Source: UBA1140 sp964573285
GTDB taxonomy: Bacteria; Campylobacterota; Campylobacteria; Campylobacterales; Sulfurovaceae
NCBI GenBank assembly: GCA_964573285.1
Contig: CAZNJD010000027.1
Span: 1 to 6,424 of the forward strand
DNA length: 6,424 nt
Reading direction: 5' to 3'
The notes beneath the pieces are model-generated. The model was given only the letters and a program-made list of their open reading frames with translations, was not told the origin of the DNA and did not search any database. Made by a program: the position numbers and the translations under genes. Shown piece after piece: positions 1-6,078 of the stretch; positions within the stretch are counted from its first letter, which is position 1, and each line of letters opens with the position of its first letter.

Positions 1-37
1 GCTAGAGCAGGTTAGTTGCCTGACACAAAAAACTATT
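1..37 (+). repeat. 37-bp terminal direct repeat, left copy
   Basis: Bases 1-37 are identical, without a mismatch, to bases 6388-6424. They lie in the 5' leader of rpmE and contain the CAGGU/GCCUG hairpin (8-12 with 18-22). The copy at the right end is preceded by a promoter and further leader hairpins that the left copy lacks because the window begins inside the leader. The repeat could be the overlap of a circular or tandemly repeated unit, or an assembly overlap. Confidence 0.95.
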
Positions 38-52
38 ACAAAAGGTAACAAA
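1..52 (+). promoter_or_regulatory. 3' half of the rpmE leader with ribosome binding site
   Basis: This is the translated-gene-proximal part of the rpmE 5' UTR. A hairpin CAGGU (8-12)/GCCUG (18-22) with loop UAGUU is visible. The segment GUUGCCU (15-21) can instead pair along seven bases, with one G-U, with AGGUAAC (43-49), which contains the AAGG ribosome binding site at 42-45. The two helices share bases 18-21 and so exclude each other. A weak local hairpin UUAC (36-39)/GUAA (45-48) could also present the site in its loop. The ATG at 53 is seven bases after the GG. Control by folding is inferred, not shown. Confidence 0.55.
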
Positions 53-250
53 ATGAAAAAAGGTATTCACCCTGATTATAAAGATTGTGAAGTAACATGT
101 GCTTGTGGAAACAAGTTTGAGATTAGAACAAATAAAGAGAAGATGACTATTGATATTTGTAATCAATGTCACCCATTCTTTACTGGTTCTGAAAAAGTTG
201 TTGATGCTGCTGGTAGAATTGACAAATTTAAGAAAAAATATAATCTTTAA
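53..250 (+). CDS. rpmE: 50S ribosomal protein L31, zinc-binding type
   Basis: The 65-residue product is the full usual length of bacterial L31, a protein of the large ribosomal subunit that bridges to the small subunit near the central protuberance. It starts with the canonical MKKGIHP and carries the zinc ribbon cysteines C16-x-C18 and C36-x-x-C39, followed by the family signature HPFFTG (40-45) and the basic tail DKFKKKY. It is therefore the C+ (zinc-containing) form, not the YkgM-type zinc-free paralogue. C12 is an extra cysteine. The start at 53 is set by an AAGG site at 42-45. The reading frame stays open upstream to the window edge (see findings), but the family start argues for 53. The downstream neighbour is a convergent regulator; no clear intrinsic terminator is visible in the 55 bp between them. 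Confidence 0.97.
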   Translation: MKKGIHPDYKDCEVTCACGNKFEIRTNKEKMTIDICNQCHPFFTGSEKVVDAAGRIDKFKKKYNL

Positions 251-258
251 TTGATAAT

Positions 259-333
259 AGGGTCATTAGACACTCATGAGATTTCGTTCTTTCCTTAGTA
301 TAAACTTAAATTGCAAACTCCATATCTGACCCT
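259..333. repeat. 75-bp segment bounded by inverted repeats, possible small mobile repeat
   Basis: AGGGTCA (259-265) and TGACCCT (327-333) are a perfect 7-bp inverted pair enclosing 61 bases. Inside lies the palindrome CTCATGAG (273-280). The segment starts nine bases after the rpmE stop and overlaps the last codons of the response regulator, encoding its residues 230-237 and stop. Ends of the GGGTCA type with a short palindromic interior resemble non-autonomous REP/MITE-like repeats; this is inference from form only. No target-site duplication is evident. Alternatively it is chance pairing in a short convergent intergenic region. Confidence 0.35.
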
Positions 334-1019
334 TTGGCTGAGTAAGTAATATACCCAATTCCTTTAATATTCTTAATTAGAGATATATCCACTTTTTCAC
401 GAATTCTATGAACTAAAGCTCTTAGTGTATTGATACTTTCATCTCTATACCATACATGATAACATATTTGTTCATTCGAGACGGTACTATCTCTATTTTG
501 TGCCAAAATTTCTATGAACTTATGTTCATTTTTACTTAAAGAGACCTCTTTACCATTTCTGTATAGACGGTGTAATTTTTTGTTGAAGTGGTATCCATTT
601 TTGAGTTTAATATCTGAATCCTCTTTTTCTATTCTCTTTTTTGTATCCAAAAGAGCAAAATATATTGTAGAGAGTATTTCCTGTTCACGATAGGGTTTGA
701 GTAGATAGGCATAAGCTGTTCTACTTTCATAAACCGATTCAATTATCTCTTTGCTAGAATATGCTGTTAGATAGATTATTTTGCAATCAGAGTTATTATG
801 ATAAATACGCATAGCTGCTTCTATTCCACTCATCTGCTCTTTTAGTATGATATCCATCAAAATAATATCAGGTTTTTCTCTCTTGGCTATCTCTATGGCT
901 TTACAACCTGTATCGGCAATTTCAAGTACTCTATAGCCGTTCTCTTTTAATATACTACTAAGATATTCAGCATAAATCATCTCATCTTCAACAATCAAAA
1001 TAGTTTTTTGCTCTTTCAT
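306..1019 (-). CDS. OmpR/PhoB-family two-component response regulator
   Basis: This 237-residue cytoplasmic protein has a receiver domain at about residues 5-122 and a winged-helix DNA-binding domain at about 140-226. The receiver shows the acidic pocket E11-D12-E13, the phospho-acceptor D56 in LMDI, the switch T85 and K108 in LLKP, so it should be phosphorylatable. The C-terminal domain has the OmpR/PhoB layout: beta strands, HTH with recognition helix around 195-210 (INTLRALVHRIREKV) and wing motif GIGY at 220-223. The family binds tandem 10-11-bp direct repeats as a dimer, and such a repeat lies upstream of the pilin gene in this window. No histidine kinase is present. The ATG at 1019 follows an AGGGA site (1027-1031) at seven bases. 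The gene is on the same strand as the pilus operon, 300 bp beyond its terminator. Residues 227-237 extend past the usual end and coincide with the 259-333 inverted-repeat segment. Confidence 0.9.
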   Translation of the reverse strand: MKEQKTILIVEDEMIYAEYLSSILKENGYRVLEIADTGCKAIEIAKREKPDIILMDIILKEQMSGIEAAMRIYHNNSDCKIIYLTAYSSKEIIESVYESRTAYAYLLKPYREQEILSTIYFALLDTKKRIEKEDSDIKLKNGYHFNKKLHRLYRNGKEVSLSKNEHKFIEILAQNRDSTVSNEQICYHVWYRDESINTLRALVHRIREKVDISLIKNIKGIGYITYSAKGSDMEFAI

Positions 1020-1026
1020 AAAAATA

Positions 1027-1043
1027 TCCCTGTTAATATTATA
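1027..1043 (-). promoter_or_regulatory. Putative -10 box and ribosome binding site of the response regulator
   Basis: On the - strand a perfect TATAAT (forward 1038-1043) lies shortly before an AGGGA ribosome binding site (1027-1031), seven bases ahead of the ATG. If used, the leader would be only about a dozen bases long. No -35 box is seen, which is normal for Campylobacterota sigma-70 promoters. The region is so AT-rich that a chance TATAAT is possible; the ribosome site is the firmer part. Confidence 0.45.
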
Positions 1044-1135
1044 AATTATTTAATATTGCGTTTTTTTGTCATATTTTACTATTTTATCTATAAAAATTTG
1101 ATAAAATATAAAACAAAAAAGTGAATAATGCAAAT

Positions 1136-1169
1136 CTACTATAAGTAGTTAATAAATATTATATTTATT
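1136..1169. other. Two small hairpins in the 300-bp gap between regulator and usher
   Basis: CTACT (1136-1140)/AGTAG (1144-1148) with loop ATA is a 5-bp hairpin. It is followed directly by AATAAATA (1151-1158)/TATTTATT (1162-1169) with loop TTA, an 8-bp AT-only hairpin. They stand side by side and just before the G+C-richer hairpin at 1171-1221. Nothing else recognisable fills 1044-1135 and 1222-1286, which are AT-rich with no plausible ORF. The function is unknown. Confidence 0.4.
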
Positions 1170-1170
1170 T

Positions 1171-1221
1171 GAAATCGGCAACTTTAGTCCCGAATAAGGC
1201 GAGGCTAAAGCCATAGATTCC
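1171..1221. other. Compact G+C-richer stem-loop, candidate structured RNA or transposon end remnant
   Basis: An 8-bp helix CTTTAGTC (1182-1189)/GGCTAAAG (1203-1210) with one G-T pair encloses a 13-base loop. GG (1177-1178)/CC (1211-1212) and AATC (1173-1176)/GATT (1216-1219) extend it, with CAA and ATA as asymmetric unpaired bases. The block stands out as the only G+C-rich patch in a 300-bp AT-rich gap. It may be a regulatory RNA fold between the usher terminator and the response regulator, or an orphan palindromic end of an IS200/IS605-type element, whose ends often carry such CTTTAG/CTAAAG palindromes. Neither is proven. Confidence 0.4.
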
Positions 1222-1286
1222 AATTCTCTTGAAATTAATTTATTGTTTTTAATTCTGAGTTTTTAAATTAATATACTTAAAAAGTT

Positions 1287-1327
1287 AACTAAACGATCTC
1301 CATCTTAAAGATAAAGGTCGTTTAGTT
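1287..1327 (-). terminator. Intrinsic terminator of the pilus operon
   Basis: A perfect 10-bp inverted repeat, AACTAAACGA (1287-1296)/TCGTTTAGTT (1318-1327), is extended inwards by CC/GG (1300-1301 with 1316-1317) and ATCT/AGAT (1302-1305 with 1309-1312). On the - strand the stem is followed four bases later by five T's. It overlaps the last two codons and the stop of the usher gene (stop at 1322-1324), so it ends the pilus transcript immediately at the end of coding and separates the operon from the response regulator. Confidence 0.75.
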
Positions 1328-3757
1328 TAATTTGAGATACTTTTTCTTACTTGTTTTAGGCGGGAGCTTAACTTTTATAACTCCTAGATTTATAAGATTT
1401 TCAGTGCTATCTTTTATTTCAAAGCTAAATTTTGCCACACCATCATATCCATCTCTCTGCATAAAAGTTGCATTATACCTACCAATTTCTATCTCAGGAA
1501 CAGAAAAATTACCATTATCATTTGTAAAGCCAAGTACTTTAGTTCCTGTTCGAGTATTAAATAGCTTAAAAGCTCTATTTGCTATAGCTTTTTGATTCAT
1601 ATCTACAATTTTACCTGTAATACTAAACATATTTTTTACATCAATATTCATAATAGAGCCACTTTTATAAGCAGTAATAAATGTCTGTTTTGGATTGATA
1701 AGGTCTATACCAAAATCTAAATCTACTTCATTTACAGATAAAGTTGTCTCTTTATAATCAGAAAGTTGTAAAGCAAAAGTATCGTATATTAAATCATCAC
1801 TCTCTTGATAATTAGATATTCCCAATGGCTTTTTTAGTTTATCATCAGTAGAGACAATAACAAAACTTGAAGTTATAGGAGAAGTGATAGTAGCTTTGTC
1901 TCCTGCAAATACTATTCCTGTTGAAAATTGAAAACCTGATGATTGGGATTTTTTATTAGATTTTTTATTGTTTGATATGTTATATGAACTATTTAACTTA
2001 AACTTCTCATCATCTATCATAGCTCTTATATTATATCTATCTAAGTTTGGACTGTTTTTATATTGCATATTAGTATCTAATCCATATTTTCCTTCTGAAT
2101 TATAATTAAAATCTAATTGATTAGTTTTTTTCTCTATATAATTAGTATAACTAGTCCTACTATTATCAAACTGATAGTTAAGTGTGATATAAATAGTTTT
2201 ATCTCTCTTCTCTTCTTTATTATAATTTGCTCTTATATTTAAGTTTTTAGAGATTTTTGAAAACAATAAAATACCATATTTATCTTTTGCACTATTTTCT
2301 GTTAACTCTCTTGATGCACTTATTCCAATATTATAGTTATTTAAAAAAGGAATATTAAGATTTCCTCTATAAAAAGTTCTCTTTTTTTGATTATCAGAGT
2401 TATAATTACTAATTGTTTTATAGTTTTTATCATACTCTTCATAATTTAGATTAATATTTATTTTATCTAAATTTGTTCGATAATAAAATCCTTTTTTATA
2501 TCCTCTCAAACTATTATTAGTATCACTTATGATTATATATGGATTAAATATACCAATATTTGTACCTAAAAAGAGTTCTAATGCCTCTGCATTATAATTA
2601 TTGTTAAATTGTAGTCCACTCTTAATTGTTAAATTATTTGTTAATCCATAATCTATATAACTAGATAATAATTTTTGATTTGAATGATATACCCATTTGT
2701 TATCCTCAAATTCAGATATTATACCTACTCCCAAGCCATATCTCACTATCCCCTCTTTTAATATTTCTGAGTATTGAAAGTCACTGAAATTTAAATATTC
2801 TATCTTTCCACTCTCTTCTATAATCTTTAGCTCTATATTATTTAGTCCACTATTTAGATTTAGATTATAAAGATTGTGTGTTCCTGCTTCAAGTTTTAGT
2901 TTTTTATAAAATCGACCATTAATAAAGATTTCAACTTTACTCTTATTTTTTAAAAAAAACTCATAAGAACTAACTCTAGAAACATTTTTCATTAATCCTT
3001 GATTGAAGTTAAAGTTTTTTTCAATACTTATACCTAATGAGTTAAGATTAGATAATCTATTATATGATGGGAGATAAATATCACCAAGTTTATATCTTAG
3101 AGAGTTCTCTTCGTCATCTTTAATTAATGCAACTCTATCTCTAATAAATTGACTATCCTCCTCTTTGTATCTAACTCTACTCTCCAATATAAAATCATCT
3201 ATATGTAAAAACATATCACTAGATATAGATAATGGCATACTCTCTAATTTATTAGAGTTATTAATATCTTTGAAATTTTGATTAAGATACAAATTTATAG
3301 CACCTGAAGTTCTTTGAGGCAATATTGAGCTATTAATATCTACTTTTTTATCTTTGTCAAAATAGAGTAGATGAGACTTCATTAGATTAGGAGGGATAGA
3401 GACATCAATGGTAACATCTTTGCTACTATAATTAGCTTCTATACCTAATTGGTTTAATATTTGTAGTTGTGCAAAATTATTTTTATCTACTTTATATAAA
3501 AATTTTTTTCTGTATTTCTCCTTTAACAAAGAAATCACATACTCTATAGTCTCTTTTCTTATAAAAATATCATCTTTTTTATCTATTTTTAGAAAAATCT
3601 CATTATGTAAAATACCATTAATTTTAAAAGGTAAATATATATTATATTCTTTTTTCTTTTGTTTAAAAGCTTTTTCAAAAAATTTTTCTACATCTACATT
3701 ATTCTCATTTGAAAAAAGTAGAATAGAAGCTATAAAAAATAAAAATATCTTTTTCAT
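1322..3757 (-). CDS. Outer-membrane usher of a CS1/alpha-type chaperone-usher pilus
   Basis: This 811-residue protein should be the beta-barrel pore that receives chaperone-subunit complexes and polymerises the pilus. A signal peptide (about 1-16, MKKIFLFFIASILLFS) is followed by a periplasmic N-terminal domain (about 20-145). A usher signature region follows: SGAINLYLNQNF (151-162), RYKLGDIYLP (221-230) and LGISIEKNF (241-249). The plug-type domain, residues 265-336, carries KVEIFINGRF (274-283), LEAGTHNLYNLNL (289-301) and SDFQYSEILKEG (325-336). The barrel strands continue to about 620. The C-terminus (713-768) has a carboxypeptidase-regulatory-like beta domain, starting ITGKIVDMNQKAIANRAF. 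No cysteine is present, so the C-terminal disulphides of FimD/PapC-type ushers are missing. The length suits CfaC/EcpC-class ushers (usually somewhat over 800). The ATG at 3757 overlaps the tip gene stop by one base (TAATG) and has no good ribosome site, suggesting translational re-initiation. Confidence 0.87.
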   Translation of the reverse strand: MKKIFLFFIASILLFSNENNVDVEKFFEKAFKQKKKEYNIYLPFKINGILHNEIFLKIDKKDDIFIRKETIEYVISLLKEKYRKKFLYKVDKNNFAQLQILNQLGIEANYSSKDVTIDVSIPPNLMKSHLLYFDKDKKVDINSSILPQRTSGAINLYLNQNFKDINNSNKLESMPLSISSDMFLHIDDFILESRVRYKEEDSQFIRDRVALIKDDEENSLRYKLGDIYLPSYNRLSNLNSLGISIEKNFNFNQGLMKNVSRVSSYEFFLKNKSKVEIFINGRFYKKLKLEAGTHNLYNLNLNSGLNNIELKIIEESGKIEYLNFSDFQYSEILKEGIVRYGLGVGIISEFEDNKWVYHSNQKLLSSYIDYGLTNNLTIKSGLQFNNNYNAEALELFLGTNIGIFNPYIIISDTNNSLRGYKKGFYYRTNLDKININLNYEEYDKNYKTISNYNSDNQKKRTFYRGNLNIPFLNNYNIGISASRELTENSAKDKYGILLFSKISKNLNIRANYNKEEKRDKTIYITLNYQFDNSRTSYTNYIEKKTNQLDFNYNSEGKYGLDTNMQYKNSPNLDRYNIRAMIDDEKFKLNSSYNISNNKKSNKKSQSSGFQFSTGIVFAGDKATITSPITSSFVIVSTDDKLKKPLGISNYQESDDLIYDTFALQLSDYKETTLSVNEVDLDFGIDLINPKQTFITAYKSGSIMNIDVKNMFSITGKIVDMNQKAIANRAFKLFNTRTGTKVLGFTNDNGNFSVPEIEIGRYNATFMQRDGYDGVAKFSFEIKDSTENLINLGVIKVKLPPKTSKKKYLKLN

Positions 3758-4680
3758 TATTCTATAGTTATAACAACATTTAAAGTAGTCTTATAATCTC
3801 CTACTATTAAAGAGGAAAAGACGATTTTATCTGTTTTAAATTCTATATTTCCAACACTACTACTACCATCATTTTTTCCGATAAAAGCAATAAAATCAGT
3901 CCCATTGCCAATAGTAATCTGACTTCCATTACTAGGAGTATAATAGTAATTCATGCCTATGGTATATTGAGGATATATTGTATGTTTTAAATCTGAAGTA
4001 TTAAATCTAATTTTAAAAGAATTTAAGCTATTATTTTTGATATAAAGTTCTCTCTTTATACTATTGTTCTCATTTAAACTACCAAAATTAACTATTGCAC
4101 TTATAAATTTCTTACCATCTTCATAATTATCAATAGATTCGAATGAAGCTACAGCCACTAATGGAACAGAACCGTTTATTGAAAAAATCCCAGAAGAAGA
4201 GGAGGAATTATCTCCTAATTGTACTATAATATCAGAAGTAAGTTGATACTCACCAAGAGTTTGAATATTTGCAACTGTATCTATTTTGACTATTATATTT
4301 CCAATAATGGTTTTACCATCTCTCTTTTCAATCTCTCCATCTAAAAGAGTAAAATTAATACCATCCAAAATAGGTATTGCATTACTATTAACACCTTTAA
4401 ATGATAAAGATGTCTCTATCTTATCTCCCTCTTGATTTCTGAGATCAGTAATATTGCTCATTCTCATCTGAATAATTTTACTAGAATCACTCTTGATATA
4501 TATAGGTATCTCTTTTATAAGATTATTGCTAGAAATATTTAATAATTGAGAAAAACTATCTTGAATATTATAAACAACAATATCTCCATCTTGACCTGAT
4601 TCTATTGAGCTATTATCTACTACAAGATATTCAGCATATATACTATTAAATAAAATTATAAAAACAATTAGTTTTTTCAT
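3757..4680 (-). CDS. Two-domain pilus tip subunit, putative adhesin
   Basis: This 307-residue exported protein has a signal peptide to about A16 (NSIYA). Two beta-rich domains of similar size are joined by a serine-rich linker (SSSSSG, 159-164). Each domain ends in a pilin-like last strand: GEYQLTSDIIVQL (143-155) and GDYKTTLNVVITIE (294-307). Domain 2 opens with FSINGSVPLVAVASF (166-180), which resembles the mature pilin N-terminus ITISGYLGGGAIVSF. Domain 1 lacks such a segment. Size and layout suit a CfaE/CooD-like tip protein with an outer binding domain and an inner pilin domain, though shorter than CfaE. No receptor can be inferred. It has no cysteine. The start codon overlaps the chaperone stop (ATGA, 4677-4680), and the ribosome site is poor. 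A (TCY)5 codon run at 4192-4206 encodes the linker serines. It could also be a minor shaft or initiator subunit. Confidence 0.7.
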   Translation of the reverse strand: MKKLIVFIILFNSIYAEYLVVDNSSIESGQDGDIVVYNIQDSFSQLLNISSNNLIKEIPIYIKSDSSKIIQMRMSNITDLRNQEGDKIETSLSFKGVNSNAIPILDGINFTLLDGEIEKRDGKTIIGNIIVKIDTVANIQTLGEYQLTSDIIVQLGDNSSSSSGIFSINGSVPLVAVASFESIDNYEDGKKFISAIVNFGSLNENNSIKRELYIKNNSLNSFKIRFNTSDLKHTIYPQYTIGMNYYYTPSNGSQITIGNGTDFIAFIGKNDGSSSVGNIEFKTDKIVFSSLIVGDYKTTLNVVITIE

Positions 4681-5405
4681 TTTTTATCTTTTTTTTCTAA
4701 TCTAACAGTGTTAAGTTTTCCTTGAGGTAACTTAATATTTTTTAAGATTAGGATATTTTCTTTACCTGCCAATATTCTTTTAAACTTTGTATCTTTTAAA
4801 TTTTTTTCAGTTAAGAGATACTCCTTATTATCAATAGTAATTATAAAGTTATAAAAGTTATAATTTGGAACAATACTAGCTTGACCAATATTATTAATGG
4901 TTAATTTTATACTATTAGTATCTAAAATCTCAAATGTTTTAATTTTTAGATTAGCTTTAGCTTTAGGTTTATGAACAAAGAGAAGCCCTTCATAGGTAAA
5001 TCTCATTTTAATTTGACCTTCTACTTTATTCGTTGTTGTTTTTTGCATCTTATCACTAACATCAATATTTAGTTCATGTGCAATAATTCTATAAACTTCT
5101 TCCACATCAGGAAGAACAGAACCCATATATCGAACACGAATTTTTTTACTCTCTTTTGGTTTGAGAACAAATTGAGATGGATATGCCATTACCTTTTGTG
5201 TTTCTATTCGCTTCTCTTTTTTCCCATTAGTATCAACTAAAAATTTTATACTAAAATCAGCTGCAACAGTTCTTTCAGTTGGATTTGATACCTTAAATAC
5301 TATTTGTCTTTTTTTTAAATTAGAAATAGTCTCTATAAGTGGGTACATTGTAATGGAAAAAAGAAAACTTGAAAATATAAAGAGCAACAAGAAGACTCGT
5401 TTCAT
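4677..5405 (-). CDS. Periplasmic pilus chaperone, PapD fold, CS1 class
   Basis: This 242-residue protein escorts pilin subunits through the periplasm to the usher by donor strand complementation. The signal peptide is about 1-17 (MKRVFLLLFIFSSFLFS). The mature N-terminus ITMYPLIETI resembles the MIYPI start of CfaA-type chaperones rather than the RT/RV start of PapD/FimC. Immunoglobulin domain 1 spans about 18-148 and shows QIVFKVSNPTE (34-44), the PSQFVLKPKESKKIRVRY block (76-93) and EEVYRIIAHEL (102-112). The G1-like strand QIKMRFTYEGLLFV (131-144) has alternating hydrophobics for the subunit groove. Domain 2 is 150-238. It is very lysine-rich with no cysteine. A strong AAAGGAG site (5411-5417) lies five bases before the ATG, unlike the tip and usher genes. 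A hairpin separates it from the pilin gene. Its last codons contain an A8 run (4689-4696). Confidence 0.87.
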   Translation of the reverse strand: MKRVFLLLFIFSSFLFSITMYPLIETISNLKKRQIVFKVSNPTERTVAADFSIKFLVDTNGKKEKRIETQKVMAYPSQFVLKPKESKKIRVRYMGSVLPDVEEVYRIIAHELNIDVSDKMQKTTTNKVEGQIKMRFTYEGLLFVHKPKAKANLKIKTFEILDTNSIKLTINNIGQASIVPNYNFYNFIITIDNKEYLLTEKNLKDTKFKRILAGKENILILKNIKLPQGKLNTVRLEKKDKK

Positions 5406-5425
5406 AAAAACTCCTTTTATAAAAT

Positions 5426-5459
5426 AGTAAAAAACCTATAAAAATATAGGTTTTTTACT
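5426..5459 (-). terminator. Perfect 15-bp hairpin between pilin and chaperone, attenuating terminator
   Basis: AGTAAAAAACCTATA (5426-5440) and its exact reverse complement (5445-5459) enclose a 4-base loop. On the - strand the core CCTATA/TATAGG is followed by six T's, so it has the form of an intrinsic terminator, and by symmetry also on the + strand. It begins two bases after the pilin stop and lies just before the chaperone ribosome site. Such an element between the major subunit and the assembly genes would give partial termination and protect the pilin mRNA 3' end, giving much more pilin than chaperone and usher. Confidence 0.8.
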
Positions 5460-5460
5460 C

Positions 5461-5964
5461 TTAATTTGCTGAAACAGTTGTATATAGATATGCTTCATAA
5501 GATCCAGGAGGTTGCCCTGATATATCTCCTCTTTGAAATGAGAAAAAGTGACCAGAGTTTTCTCCATCTGAAGGAGCTGATGTAAGTTGTTTTTCAGTTC
5601 CTAAAGTCCATACATGACCTGCATCATATCCATCAAAATAATATGTTACAGGAATATAACCACCATTTTCAGATATCATTGCACCCCCATTATACGAATC
5701 AATTGTCATACTAATACCACTATCAAGATTACTTTTTGTATAGATATATCTATCTGTTCCTGTGTATTCTTCTAAATCTCCAAGGTCAAAGTCCCATCCT
5801 TGAAAATACATTTCACCATCAACTATATCATCTGTAATCTCTTCACCAAAGGATACAATTGCTCCTCCACCAAGATAACCACTGATTGTAATTTCATCTT
5901 GAACAGCTAAAGCATTTAAACTAAATAATGCAACTAATGCTACAATAGATAATGTCTTTTTCAT
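5461..5964 (-). CDS. Major pilin subunit, CS1/CFA/I-like
   Basis: This 167-residue protein has a clear signal peptide, cleaved after NALA (A20). The mature chain begins VQDEITISGYLGGGAIVSF, whose alternating hydrophobic residues and position match the donor strand of CS1-type pilins (CfaB starts VEKNITVTASV). The rest is beta-rich, with SGISMTIDSYNGG (82-94), GGYIPVTYYF (101-110) and a terminal strand GSYEAYLYTTVSAN (154-167). It lacks cysteine, so it has no pilin disulphide of the FimA/PapA kind. The mature part has about 24 acidic against four basic residues, hence a very acidic fibre. It is first in the operon, with an AAAAGGA site (5971-5977) six bases before the ATG, and its base composition is visibly richer in G+C than the usher gene. 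The pilin assignment rests on context plus the N- and C-terminal strands. Confidence 0.8.
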   Translation of the reverse strand: MKKTLSIVALVALFSLNALAVQDEITISGYLGGGAIVSFGEEITDDIVDGEMYFQGWDFDLGDLEEYTGTDRYIYTKSNLDSGISMTIDSYNGGAMISENGGYIPVTYYFDGYDAGHVWTLGTEKQLTSAPSDGENSGHFFSFQRGDISGQPPGSYEAYLYTTVSAN

Positions 5965-6009
5965 AATAAATCCTTTTTATATATTTTAAGGTATTCCATG
6001 TTATTACTC

Positions 6010-6015
6010 ACTATA
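6010..6015 (-). promoter_or_regulatory. Alternative -10-like box close to the pilin gene
   Basis: On the - strand TATAGT (forward 6010-6015), preceded by TATAAG (forward 6024-6029), would give a leader of about 40 bases. It is weaker than the TATAAT at 6137-6142 and has no repeat beside it. It could be a second start site or chance. Confidence 0.2.
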
Positions 6016-6038
6016 CTTTATACCTTATATTGTGTTAA

Positions 6039-6066
6039 GCAAACTCTAATCGGCAAATTGGTTTGC
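6039..6066. repeat. GCAAA/TTTGC inverted and direct repeat cluster in the pilin leader
   Basis: GCAAAC (6039-6044) pairs with GTTTGC (6061-6066). A third copy, GCAAA (6053-6057), makes a tighter inverted pair with TTTGC (6062-6066), separated by TTGG. The cluster lies between the two candidate pilin promoters, so it would be in the leader of the distal transcript. It could be an operator or an RNA fold; no known binding site is recognised. Confidence 0.3.
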
Positions 6067-6078
6067 AATAGCTTATTT

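Noticed and set aside
273..280. CTCATGAG palindrome as rpmE terminator
   Set aside because: The palindrome has no loop and no following T run, so it cannot act as an intrinsic terminator by itself.
1131..1153. TCTACT/AGTAG hairpin resembling the end of a Cas12a-type CRISPR repeat
   Set aside because: Only one copy exists, there are no spacers and no cas gene; a 5-bp hairpin is easily found by chance.
1171..1221. Resemblance to a cyclic-di-GMP class I riboswitch (GGCAA ... AAAGCC)
   Set aside because: The conserved GAAA loop, the ACGCAAAGCC block and the second helix arm are absent, so it is kept only as an unassigned fold.
1332..1595. An 87-codon open frame on the + strand
   Set aside because: It lies wholly antisense to the usher C-terminal domain, has no ribosome site and shows no recognisable protein features; it is a shadow of the usher frame.
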